The translations under genes were made by a program, and so were the position numbers. This document shows, piece after piece, positions 16,321 to 24,036 of a stretch of DNA of 38,038 bases. This DNA comes from Candidatus Thalassarchaeaceae archaeon (GTDB lineage Archaea; Thermoplasmatota; Poseidoniia; Poseidoniales; Thalassarchaeaceae): contig JAQXEZ010000015.1 in NCBI GenBank assembly GCA_029250605.1, positions 1 to 38,038 on the forward strand, in the 5' to 3' direction. Under the pieces are notes generated by a model, which was given only the letters and a program-made list of their open reading frames with translations, made no database searches and was not told where the DNA came from. Positions within the stretch are counted from its first letter, which is position 1. Each line of letters begins with the position of its first letter.

Positions 16321-16785
16321 ATGGATGGCCACGAACTATGGCTCTCGCAGTGCGAGAAAATGGGATTCCATCCTTCTCCGAGGAAGTACGAGGATGGTAC
16401 CAGAACGTCCCAGGATGCAGCGGACCAGTTGGGATGCGAAGTGGCCCACATCGCCAAGTCGATTGTATTCGAAGGCCATGAGGGGGCAGTGGTAGTGATC
16501 ACTTCCGGTTCTAACAGGGTCGAGAGGAAGAGGAAACTGAAGCGGATTCTGGGTTTCAAACCCGGAATGGCCAGTCCCGAATACGTCCAGGAAAGTACTG
16601 GATATGCCATTGGTGGCGTCCCTCCATTCGGACACATGGGCCCTGTAACTGTCCTGATGGACCAGGACCTGATGCAATACGAGATGGTATGGGGAGCAGG
16701 TGGGACGCCGCAGACAGTTTTCCCAATCACCCCTCAAGAACTCAGGGATGTATCAGGTGCCTTGCTGGGGGATGTGAAGCAATAG
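16321..16785 (+). CDS. YbaK/ProX-family aminoacyl-tRNA deacylase-like protein
   Basis: This 154-residue cytoplasmic protein has the YbaK fold signature. HIAKSIVFEGHEGAVVVITS contains the conserved Lys of the active site, followed by a basic helix (RKRKLKRIL) and GGVPPFGHMGPVTVLMDQDL, the family GGxxPxG segment. YbaK-type enzymes remove wrongly attached amino acids from tRNA (for example Cys from tRNA-Pro). ATG 16321 is used; GTG 16300 is in frame seven codons earlier. Its TAG stop is immediately followed by the ATG of the glycosylase gene, so the two form an operon. Which mischarged tRNA it clears is unknown. Confidence 0.88.
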   Translation: MDGHELWLSQCEKMGFHPSPRKYEDGTRTSQDAADQLGCEVAHIAKSIVFEGHEGAVVVITSGSNRVERKRKLKRILGFKPGMASPEYVQESTGYAIGGVPPFGHMGPVTVLMDQDLMQYEMVWGAGGTPQTVFPITPQELRDVSGALLGDVKQ

Positions 16786-17523
16786 ATGGCAGACGCAATC
16801 GCAGAGTTGACCCGTGCGGCAGCAGGACTGAGGAACGATGCCGAAGAGTTGGCCCGTAGAATGGAAGCCGAGGGTGTCGCTGATTGCGTTTACAACCCTC
16901 TGATGTATGCATGGGAGATCCATGAGGAATTCATTCGCTTATCGGGCGGCGGTGGCGCCAAGACCGTCCTCCTTGGGATGAACCCAGGACCCCACGGAAT
17001 GGGTCAGATGGGCATCCCCTTCGCCGCAACTTCAGTAGTTAGGGACCTGCTGGGAATTTCCGGAATCGGTGTTGGAAAACCGGCCCTAACTCACCCAAAA
17101 AGACCAGTGAACGGTCTAAATCACCCGAAGGAGGAAGTATCTGGAACAAGGCTTTGGGGTCTTCTTCGGGACAGATACGGAGGGGTAAGGAAGATCTTCC
17201 AGAACGTCTTCATCGTCAACCACTGCCCATTGATGATACTCGACGGCCCGAGGGGGACCAACGTCACTCCCAACAACATAAGCGGCCCCGTTGTGCGTGA
17301 TTTGTTAGAGAGGTGTGACCAGCACCTCAGGGAGGCTGTCATGGCATTGGGTGCCGAGGAGGTTATCGGAATAGGTAAGTTCGCCGAGAAGAGGGCAAAT
17401 GCGGCTCTCGAAGGGATGGGCATCAGGGTCAAAACATGCTGGCACCCATCTCCGGCTTCACCTCTCGCCAACCGGAACGGCGGGGCGGATTGGCGTGAGA
17501 ACGTTAGCGCCGTGCTTCCCTGA
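16786..17523 (+). CDS. Uracil-DNA glycosylase of the SMUG1 type
   Basis: This 245-residue DNA repair enzyme should remove uracil or oxidised pyrimidines from DNA. The SMUG1-type first active-site motif is clear: LLGMNPGPHGMGQMGIPF (63-79), compared with GMNPGPFGMAQTGVPF in animal SMUG1. KRPVNGLNHPKEEVSGTRLW, the FIVNHCPL segment (catalytic-pocket Asn) and the DNA-intercalating WHPSPASPLANRNGG motif near residues 221-235 follow. There is no Fe-S cysteine cluster, which separates it from the family 4 and 5 enzymes common in archaea. It starts with ATG one base after the YbaK-like stop codon. A T-rich hairpin-like GTTG-TTTTTG-CAAC lies just after its stop and may help terminate transcription. 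Confidence 0.88.
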   Translation: MADAIAELTRAAAGLRNDAEELARRMEAEGVADCVYNPLMYAWEIHEEFIRLSGGGGAKTVLLGMNPGPHGMGQMGIPFAATSVVRDLLGISGIGVGKPALTHPKRPVNGLNHPKEEVSGTRLWGLLRDRYGGVRKIFQNVFIVNHCPLMILDGPRGTNVTPNNISGPVVRDLLERCDQHLREAVMALGAEEVIGIGKFAEKRANAALEGMGIRVKTCWHPSPASPLANRNGGADWRENVSAVLP

Positions 17524-17559
17524 AGGTTGTTTTTGCAACACTTAATTCACTAGACAACA

Positions 17560-17567
17560 GTTAAGTT
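17560..17567 (+). promoter_or_regulatory. TATA-box-like element before the acyl-CoA synthetase gene
   Basis: The sequence TTAAGTTT, inside an otherwise AT-rich spacer, is centred about 27 bases upstream of ATG 17590 and 15 bases upstream of the alternative TTG 17578. Its spacing favours a leaderless transcript starting at ATG 17590. This is positional evidence only. Confidence 0.35.
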
Positions 17568-17589
17568 TCCAGATGCATTGTCCAAGCCC

Positions 17590-19383
17590 ATGTCAGCGAA
17601 GACCACACCCCAATACCTGATTGATAACGCGGAAAATTACCCAGACGAGGCCGCAATCTCCTCCAAGGATAAAAACGGCAACTGGGACGTGACGACTTGG
17701 TCCCAGTTCCTTGACGACGTGATGGACCTCTCCAAGGCTCTAATCGCACACGGGTTCGAGAAGGGCGACAAGCTCAGCATTTACTCATACAACCGGAAGG
17801 AGTGGTACGCCGCATACTCCGCAGCCAACATGTGCAATGGCGCTGCTGTCGGTGTCTACCACACTTGCTCACCAGAGGAGGTAGAGTGGGTAGTCGGCAA
17901 CTCAGACTCCAAGGTGGTCTTCGTCGGAAACAACCCGATGGACGGTGGAGATCCGGCCAAGATGTGCACTAACCGGCTCCACGAGGCACTAGCATCGCTC
18001 GACAAGGTCGAGTCGGTGGTCGTGATGGACGGCGTCGACATGCCAGATCACCCGAAGACAGTGCCTTGGCTCGATTTCATTTCAGCTGGCAGGGGCGTTG
18101 AGGACTCTGCTGTCTTGGAGAGGCTATCTAGCATAAATCCAGACGACACCGCATCCTTGATCTACACATCCGGGACAACTGGCAACCCAAAGGGAGTCGA
18201 GCTAACTCACGACAACTTCGAGGCGGAGATAGCCGGAGTCTCGGCCATAGCCAAGTTCAACCAGGGCGATGGTTACGTCTCATGGCTCCCATGCGCCCAC
18301 GTGTTCGGGCAACTAGCAGACAACCACATCTGGGTTAGGGACGCGATGCACATGCGCGTGGTCAACTCCCCTCTGGAGTCGATAGACTACGCCAAGGAGG
18401 TGGAACCATCCCTATTCATCGGAGTTCCGCGAATCTACGAGAAGGTCTACTCTAACCTGGTCGCCGGCCTCGGTAGCAAGGTCAAATGGCTGAGCCTGCC
18501 GATCCTGAAGGGAATAGTCAGGAAGAAGGCGAAGCAGAAGATCGGCTTCTCAAACCTGAAGTACGCTATCACGGGGGCGGCCCCAATCAATCCCGACATC
18601 CTGCACCTCTTCCACAAGTTGGACATCCCCCTCTTCGAGGGATACGGAATGACCGAGACCACGGCCGGAGCGACGATAGGCTTCTCTGGAAACAACAAGA
18701 TAGGAACCGTCGGGAAGCCGTTCGTAGGTGAGATTAGGATCCACGACCCGAATGAGAAGGGGGACGGGGAGATACAATTCCGCGGCCGTCACATCATGAA
18801 GGGCTACTACAACAACCCGGAGGCTACTGCAGATACAATGACCGAAGACGGCTGGCTCAAGTCCGGAGACCTCGGTAGGGAGGACTCAGAGGGATACGTC
18901 AGCGTCACCGGGCGCATTAAGGAGATATACGTCAGCTCAGCAGGTAAGAACATCGCACCACTCGTCATTGAGGAGACGATGAAGTCAATCCCACTCGTTT
19001 CGCAGTGCATGCTAATCGGGGACAACAGGAAGTACTGCAGCGCCCTATTCACCCTGGACGTCAGCGTGATACTGAGGGACAAGCACGGCATGGACGGGGC
19101 AAGGGTCCCCAAGGATCCGGCGGAGCAGCTGGAGAAGCTGAAAGAGTTCGGACACGACCTAAGCGAGTACACCGACAGTCCGGAGATTTTCGCCGAGATA
19201 CAGGAGCACGTCAATAGGCTGAACGGGCAGTTCTCCAACCCCGAGCAGCTGAAGAAGTTCACAATACTGCCTAGGGACCTAAGCGTCGACCACGGCGAAT
19301 TGACCCCGACTCTGAAGATCCGGAGGATCCAGATCAGGGAGAACTGGGCCGACGAGATAGAGGCCATGTACGCAGGCGCCTAG
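17590..19383 (+). CDS. Long-chain acyl-CoA synthetase (AMP-forming)
   Basis: This 597-residue adenylate-forming enzyme activates a fatty acid with ATP and CoA. Motifs in order: YTSGTTGNPKGVELTHDN (ATP-binding P-loop-like A3), SWLPCAHVFGQ, IGVPRIYEKVY, the AITGAAP segment, EGYGMTETTAG (A5), KSGDLG with the adenine-ribose Asp (A7), and GRIKEIYVSSAGKNIAP leading into the C-terminal domain. The layout is that of the FadD15/ACSL-like long-chain type rather than acetyl-CoA synthetase. ATG 17590 (MSAKTTPQY) is chosen over TTG 17578 from promoter spacing. It is separated by 11 bp from the LysE-type gene downstream. It could feed fatty acids into beta-oxidation, or into acyl modification in a cell whose membrane lipids are isoprenoid. 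Confidence 0.93.
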   Translation: MSAKTTPQYLIDNAENYPDEAAISSKDKNGNWDVTTWSQFLDDVMDLSKALIAHGFEKGDKLSIYSYNRKEWYAAYSAANMCNGAAVGVYHTCSPEEVEWVVGNSDSKVVFVGNNPMDGGDPAKMCTNRLHEALASLDKVESVVVMDGVDMPDHPKTVPWLDFISAGRGVEDSAVLERLSSINPDDTASLIYTSGTTGNPKGVELTHDNFEAEIAGVSAIAKFNQGDGYVSWLPCAHVFGQLADNHIWVRDAMHMRVVNSPLESIDYAKEVEPSLFIGVPRIYEKVYSNLVAGLGSKVKWLSLPILKGIVRKKAKQKIGFSNLKYAITGAAPINPDILHLFHKLDIPLFEGYGMTETTAGATIGFSGNNKIGTVGKPFVGEIRIHDPNEKGDGEIQFRGRHIMKGYYNNPEATADTMTEDGWLKSGDLGREDSEGYVSVTGRIKEIYVSSAGKNIAPLVIEETMKSIPLVSQCMLIGDNRKYCSALFTLDVSVILRDKHGMDGARVPKDPAEQLEKLKEFGHDLSEYTDSPEIFAEIQEHVNRLNGQFSNPEQLKKFTILPRDLSVDHGELTPTLKIRRIQIRENWADEIEAMYAGA

Positions 19384-19394
19384 TCGGTGAGGCA

Positions 19395-20018
19395 ATGGAA
19401 CCTAGCGCATGGGTCGCCCTAGCAACGGTATTCACGTTGGGCGCGATGAGCCCTGGACCGTCATTGGCAGTGGTTCTCAGGAACACTATGGCTGGAGGCC
19501 GCAGCCAGGGCATATCCACAGGGATCGGCCACGGAATCGGTTTCGGCATCTACGCCTTCCTCGCGGCTCTAGGGATAGCCACGGCACTTTCGGCCAACGA
19601 GGACGTAGAGCAGTTCCTCCGAGTGGGCGGGTCGCTGATCCTCCTGTGGCTGGGAGTCACTTTCCTGCGTCACGCCATGGCAGGCCCAAGGAAGGTTTCC
19701 GAAAACGGTGAATCTCATGGCCACTCCGACAGGGTAGGCTTCGTTCAAGGCTTCTCGATAGCGCTGCTCAATCCCAAGATAATGGCATGGATGCTGGCGC
19801 TGTATGCCCCCTTCATCGAAGCCGACTCCTCACTGGAGACTCTTATCGGAATGGGTATTCTGGGTATGTTCATCGATGGAACTTGGTATGTGACTGTCGC
19901 CACTGTCTTGACTTCTGGTAACAGAGCCGATGCCCTAAGGTCAAAGGCCCACTTAATCGATGGGGCGATGGGGGTGGTAATGTTCCTCTTCGCATACGTC
20001 CTAGTTGGGGGATTCTGA
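19395..20018 (+). CDS. LysE/RhtB-family amino-acid exporter
   Basis: This 207-residue membrane protein has six hydrophobic segments and the LysE-family first-helix signature GAMSPGPSLAVVLRN (residues 16-30), then GISTGIGHGIGFGIY. GFVQGFSIALLNPKIMAW in the middle is also typical. Family members export amino acids such as lysine, homoserine or threonine; the substrate here is unknown. ATG 19395 follows GGTGAGG with good spacing. The 11-bp gap after the acyl-CoA synthetase gene suggests co-transcription. The cytoplasmic loop contains a His-rich bit (GESHGHSD). Confidence 0.88.
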   Translation: MEPSAWVALATVFTLGAMSPGPSLAVVLRNTMAGGRSQGISTGIGHGIGFGIYAFLAALGIATALSANEDVEQFLRVGGSLILLWLGVTFLRHAMAGPRKVSENGESHGHSDRVGFVQGFSIALLNPKIMAWMLALYAPFIEADSSLETLIGMGILGMFIDGTWYVTVATVLTSGNRADALRSKAHLIDGAMGVVMFLFAYVLVGGF

Positions 20019-20021
20019 TGG

Positions 20022-20492
20022 TCAGAATGCCCCCATTGAGATCAGAAAGGCAATCAGCGCTAGGAACAACACCGCTGGAAGGCCTATCAGAGTAGTAAGA
20101 AGCCCGAATGCGAAGTACTTGTTCCCTCTCACGAAACTCCAGACGATCCCTCCAATCAGCCCTATTGGCCATACCAACCAAGAGAGCGTGAAGAATAACT
20201 CCTCCAAGAAACCACTCTGGGAGCCAGACTCGGCAATTATGACGAATAGGAATGAAGTCATCCACATTGCAATCGGGGTTGGGATCAGTCCAATCGCGAA
20301 CCATGCACCGTTGGAAAGGCCCTTGCTCTCCGTATTGGGATCCGCCCAATATGGGGAATTTTCCCCCTCGCCCCCGAACGAGGTTACATCCCCACTGAGC
20401 AGAGTCTCGCTTGTTGCTGAGGCCGAGCCTTCCCCCCAAGGACCCTCATCATCACCAGGGGAGATTTCAATCGCTTCTGGCCTCTCTTCCAC
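20022..20492 (-). CDS. Small membrane protein with acidic N-terminal tail, unknown function
   Basis: I do not recognise a family. The 156-residue protein has a hydrophilic, acidic N-terminal region (residues 1-60, rich in Glu, Gly and Ser). Three or four hydrophobic segments follow (about 63-88, 96-120 and 128-153). GTG 20492 is the first possible start after an in-frame stop; GGGGAG lies about 15 bases upstream. It converges with the LysE-type gene, the stops 3 bp apart. The region between it and icmF (20493-20657) holds no convincing gene; it probably contains both promoters. Confidence 0.6.
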   Translation of the reverse strand: MEERPEAIEISPGDDEGPWGEGSASATSETLLSGDVTSFGGEGENSPYWADPNTESKGLSNGAWFAIGLIPTPIAMWMTSFLFVIIAESGSQSGFLEELFFTLSWLVWPIGLIGGIVWSFVRGNKYFAFGLLTTLIGLPAVLFLALIAFLISMGAF

Positions 20493-20657
20493 TTCTCGGG
20501 GGAACTCTCCCCTAGTCTTGAATCATGCCCCGGAAATGCCCAAGATGCCATTTGCCACAGTCAACGCATTCTTGTGGTGTCATGTTTTCGGAATGTCGTG
20601 GAAAGCAGCTCCGGCAGCGGCACAACCGATGCCCCAATCACGGCCTCGGGCGGGAAA

Positions 20658-23600
20658 ATGCCCATCCGAGTCATCACCGCAGCAGCGATTTTCGATGGCC
20701 ACGACGCAGCGATAGGCATCTTCCGGCGGATACTCCAGAGTCAGGGTTGCGAGGTGATCCACCTTGGCCACGACAGAGGTGCCGACGAGGTCGCACGCGC
20801 AGCCATCCAGGAAGATGCCCACGCTATCGCAATCACATCATACCAAGGAGGGGCAGTCGAGATGTTCACCCACACCAAGGAGATCCTGGATGAGGGGGGC
20901 TTCGGGCATGTCTTCTTGTTCGGCGGAGGTGGGGGGACCATCCTTCCGCACGAGATCAATCATCTCGCAGACAAGGGAATTTCTCGAATATACTCCCCAG
21001 ACGATGGCAGGGATTTGGGACTAGTCGGAATGGTACGGGATGCAATGGGGGAGGCATCGGGTGTAGATCTGCTAGAGAGTTCCAGGTTCGATTCCATATC
21101 AGGTCCGATCGATGCAGACGATCATGGTTCAGTATCCATGCTGCTGACCATGGCAGAGAACTCCCAAACTGACCACTTCTACGACGCCCTCTCAAAGGCT
21201 CGCTCTAGGGAGAAGGGGTCGGAGTGCCCCGTTGTCGGGATCACTGGGACGGGAGGCGCGGGTAAGTCTAGCCTCATGGACGAGGTGATGCTGAGGATTC
21301 GCAGAGACAACCCGGATGCCAGGGTCGCACTCCTAGCCACTGATCCCACTAGGAAGAAGACCGGTGGCGCCTTGCTGGGGGATCGAATCAGGATGAACTC
21401 CCTCTCCGACCCAAATCTGTTCATGCGCTCCTTCGCTAGCAGGGAAAGTGGGCGGGAGATAGCAGATTGCGTCGATCGAGCAGTCGAGGCCTGTCAGGCG
21501 GTCGGCTTCGATCTGGTCCTAGTCGAGACCAGCGGTATCGGCCAGGGTAATGATGCGATCACAGAGGTCGCAGACACCTCCATCTACGTCACAACCAGGG
21601 AGTACGGGGCACCGAGCCAGTTGGAGAAACTAGCAGCCCTTGACTTCGCCGACATCGTGGTACTGAACAAGTTCGACAGGCCCGGAGCCGAGGACGCGCT
21701 GACCGAGATTCGCAAACAGTTCCTTAGGAACCGGGAGGCCTTCGGCGAGAGTCCAGAGTCTATGCCAGTAGTGCCTACCATCGCCAGCCAGTTCGCCGAT
21801 GCAGGCGTAGATAGGCTATGGGAGATGATGGCCAACCTACTAAACGAGAGGTTCGGAACCGAATTCTTCTCCAGCAAACCTCGTCTGGGCTCAGACGGTC
21901 TCCCCAATCGAGACACCCCAATACCCCCGGAGAGGCAGGGCTACCTAGCCGAGGTCTCCTCAACTGTGAGGGACTATCACAAGAGGTCCGAAGACGTGGC
22001 AAGATCAGTCCGTCAGGTGCAGCAACTCGAAGCAGCAGCCAAACTGCTGGAATCCTCAGGCAAGAAGGATGCCCACCAGGACCTAATCGACGAGGCGAAA
22101 GATGTCCGCGGCACGATTCCCGAAGCAGCATGGGAATCTCTGGCAGATTTCGACTCAAAGGCCGAGGCGTATCGCTCCGGCCAGGCAAGCTATTCCGTCA
22201 GGGGGAAGGAAATCCCAGTCAAGACGACCCACGAGACACTTTCTGGCACCAAGGTCCCAAGAGTCGCCCTGCCAACCACAGAGGACTGGGGGGACAGGCT
22301 GTTGTGGATTCGAAAGGAGAACGCCCCCGGGTCATTCCCATACACTGGTGGAGTCTTCCCATTCAGGAGGGAGGACGAACTCCCAGTCAGGATGTTCGCA
22401 GGAGAGGGTAGCGCAGAGAGAACAAACAAGCGCTATCACTTCTTGTCAAAGGATCAGCCTTTCAACAGGCTATCAGTGGCATTCGACTCTCCCAGCCTGT
22501 ATGGGAACGACCCGCAGGAGAGGCTCGATATTTTCGGGAAGGTCTGCGAGTCCGGAGTCAGCATCAGCACGGTGGACGAGATGGACCGACTGTTCGAGGG
22601 CTTCGACCTATGTGCTCCGAGCACCTCGGTCAGCATGACCATCAACGGCAATTACTGGTGGCACCTTGCTGCCTTCTTCAGGGTGGCCATCAGGCAGCAG
22701 ACCAGGAAATTCGTCGAGGAGAATGGCAGGGATCCAAACGAGAAGGAATCCAAGGAGATTCGCATCTACGCCCTATCCACTGTGAGGGGCACCGTACAGG
22801 CAGACCAGCTGAAGGAGGCCATGGGTCAGAACACCCTAGTCTTCAATCTGGACACCGCCCTGAGGATGATGGGAGACGTCGCCGAGTTCTACGTCAACAA
22901 TGGCGTCCGCAACCACTACTTCGTCAGCATCAGCGGGTACCACATCGACGAGGCAGGGGCAAACCCAATCACGCAAGCAGCACTCACTCTCTCCAACGGA
23001 CTCACCTACGTCGAGCTGTTCAAGGCCAGAGGGCTGGATCCGGACAAGTTCCTCCGGAACTTCTCGTGGTTCTTCTCCAATGGGATGGATCCCGAGTATG
23101 CAGTGATCGGCAGAGTCTCCAGGAGGATCTGGGCAATAGTGATGCGAGATCTCTACGGAGTCGAAGAGAGGGGTCAGAAGCTCAAGTACCACATTCAGAG
23201 CAGCGGGCGCTCCCTCCATTCCCAGGAATTCACATGGAACGACTACCGAACTACCCTGCAGGCCCTCTACGCTCTCGCGGACAACGCTAACAGCCTCCAC
23301 ACCAACAGTCGAGACGAGGCCTTCGGCACTCCCACCGAGGACACCGTCAGGGATGCAGTAGCGATTCAGCTGATACTGGCCAAGGAGTACGGCTGGCTGA
23401 GGAACGAGAACCCACTTCAAGGATCATTCGTAGCGGACTTCCTCACTGATGAGGTAGAGGAGAAGGTCCTCCGAATCTTCGAGGAGATGCATAGCAGGGG
23501 AGGGGTCCTAGGGGCACTAGAGGTCAACTACCAGCGCAACCGTATTCAGGACGAGGGGATGCTCTACGAGCACCGCAAGCATACCGGAGAGATGCCAATA

Positions 23601-23894
23601 GTGGGTGTCAACACGTTCACTGACCCGGACTCATCCACCCCCTCGGCAGAGGAGTTCGACATCGACGTGACCAGGTCGGACGAGTCTGAGAAGATGATGG
23701 TCATTAGCAGGAACAGGGATTTCAAGGAAGCACACTCGAAGGAGTCCGAGGAGGGCTTGGCCAGGCTCAAGCAAGCCGCACGCGAAGGCGACAACCTGTT
23801 CGAAGTGATGATGGAGATCGTGGAACACTGCTCCGTGGGCCAGGTCACACAGGCACTATTCGAGAGCGGTGGCAAGTTCAGAAGGAACATGTGA
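20658..23894 (+). CDS. icmF: Fused isobutyryl-CoA mutase (IcmF): B12 domain, MeaB-like GTPase and mutase in one chain
   Basis: This 1078-residue adenosylcobalamin enzyme interconverts isobutyryl-CoA and n-butyryl-CoA. The order is that of IcmF. A B12-binding domain (1-135) has the ligand His in FDGHDAAIG. A MeaB-type G domain (about 190-420) has P-loop GTGGAGKSS, an ETSGIGQG switch and NKFDRPG for guanine. A linker then leads to the mutase barrel (about 530-1078). Two residues that separate isobutyryl-CoA from methylmalonyl-CoA mutases are in the isobutyryl state: Phe580 (RMFAGEG) and Gln724 (MGQNT), where methylmalonyl-CoA mutase has Tyr and Arg. Their 144-residue spacing equals that of the residues I recall from Cupriavidus IcmF. 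ATG 20658 is chosen because the B12 domain starts at once. Reverse flux could serve branched-chain amino-acid breakdown. Confidence 0.95.
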   Translation: MPIRVITAAAIFDGHDAAIGIFRRILQSQGCEVIHLGHDRGADEVARAAIQEDAHAIAITSYQGGAVEMFTHTKEILDEGGFGHVFLFGGGGGTILPHEINHLADKGISRIYSPDDGRDLGLVGMVRDAMGEASGVDLLESSRFDSISGPIDADDHGSVSMLLTMAENSQTDHFYDALSKARSREKGSECPVVGITGTGGAGKSSLMDEVMLRIRRDNPDARVALLATDPTRKKTGGALLGDRIRMNSLSDPNLFMRSFASRESGREIADCVDRAVEACQAVGFDLVLVETSGIGQGNDAITEVADTSIYVTTREYGAPSQLEKLAALDFADIVVLNKFDRPGAEDALTEIRKQFLRNREAFGESPESMPVVPTIASQFADAGVDRLWEMMANLLNERFGTEFFSSKPRLGSDGLPNRDTPIPPERQGYLAEVSSTVRDYHKRSEDVARSVRQVQQLEAAAKLLESSGKKDAHQDLIDEAKDVRGTIPEAAWESLADFDSKAEAYRSGQASYSVRGKEIPVKTTHETLSGTKVPRVALPTTEDWGDRLLWIRKENAPGSFPYTGGVFPFRREDELPVRMFAGEGSAERTNKRYHFLSKDQPFNRLSVAFDSPSLYGNDPQERLDIFGKVCESGVSISTVDEMDRLFEGFDLCAPSTSVSMTINGNYWWHLAAFFRVAIRQQTRKFVEENGRDPNEKESKEIRIYALSTVRGTVQADQLKEAMGQNTLVFNLDTALRMMGDVAEFYVNNGVRNHYFVSISGYHIDEAGANPITQAALTLSNGLTYVELFKARGLDPDKFLRNFSWFFSNGMDPEYAVIGRVSRRIWAIVMRDLYGVEERGQKLKYHIQSSGRSLHSQEFTWNDYRTTLQALYALADNANSLHTNSRDEAFGTPTEDTVRDAVAIQLILAKEYGWLRNENPLQGSFVADFLTDEVEEKVLRIFEEMHSRGGVLGALEVNYQRNRIQDEGMLYEHRKHTGEMPIVGVNTFTDPDSSTPSAEEFDIDVTRSDESEKMMVISRNRDFKEAHSKESEEGLARLKQAAREGDNLFEVMMEIVEHCSVGQVTQALFESGGKFRRNM

Positions 23895-24008
23895 GGCGAA
23901 CCCCCTCTCGCGGCTTTTCCCAAACACCCCACTAACTCGTGTCCCGAAACGCACCACTGCCTCAATGTTCTTAACCCCAAATGGAACGACTGGCGTTGTT
24001 GTCGGTGA

Positions 24009-24015
24009 TTTATTT
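24009..24015 (+). promoter_or_regulatory. TATA-box-like element before the smc operon
   Basis: TTTATTT lies in the 142-bp spacer after icmF, about 25 bases before the smc ATG. A Shine-Dalgarno-like GAGGTGA also lies in the gap, so if this is the TATA box the leader would be very short. An upstream promoter (for example near CTTAACC at about 23970) is also possible. Confidence 0.3.
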
Positions 24016-24036
24016 CCCGGTGACAGAGGTGAAGGG

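Noticed and set aside
17524-17540. GTTG-TTTTTG-CAAC hairpin after the SMUG1-like gene as a full intrinsic terminator
   Set aside because: The stem is only 4 bp and no clean T tract follows; mentioned only as a possible aid to termination.
20525-20893. Plus-strand reading frame starting MPRKCPRC that looks like a zinc ribbon
   Set aside because: It runs out of frame into icmF, its later part is Arg/His/Pro-rich shadow sequence, and the cysteine spacing does not complete a zinc site.
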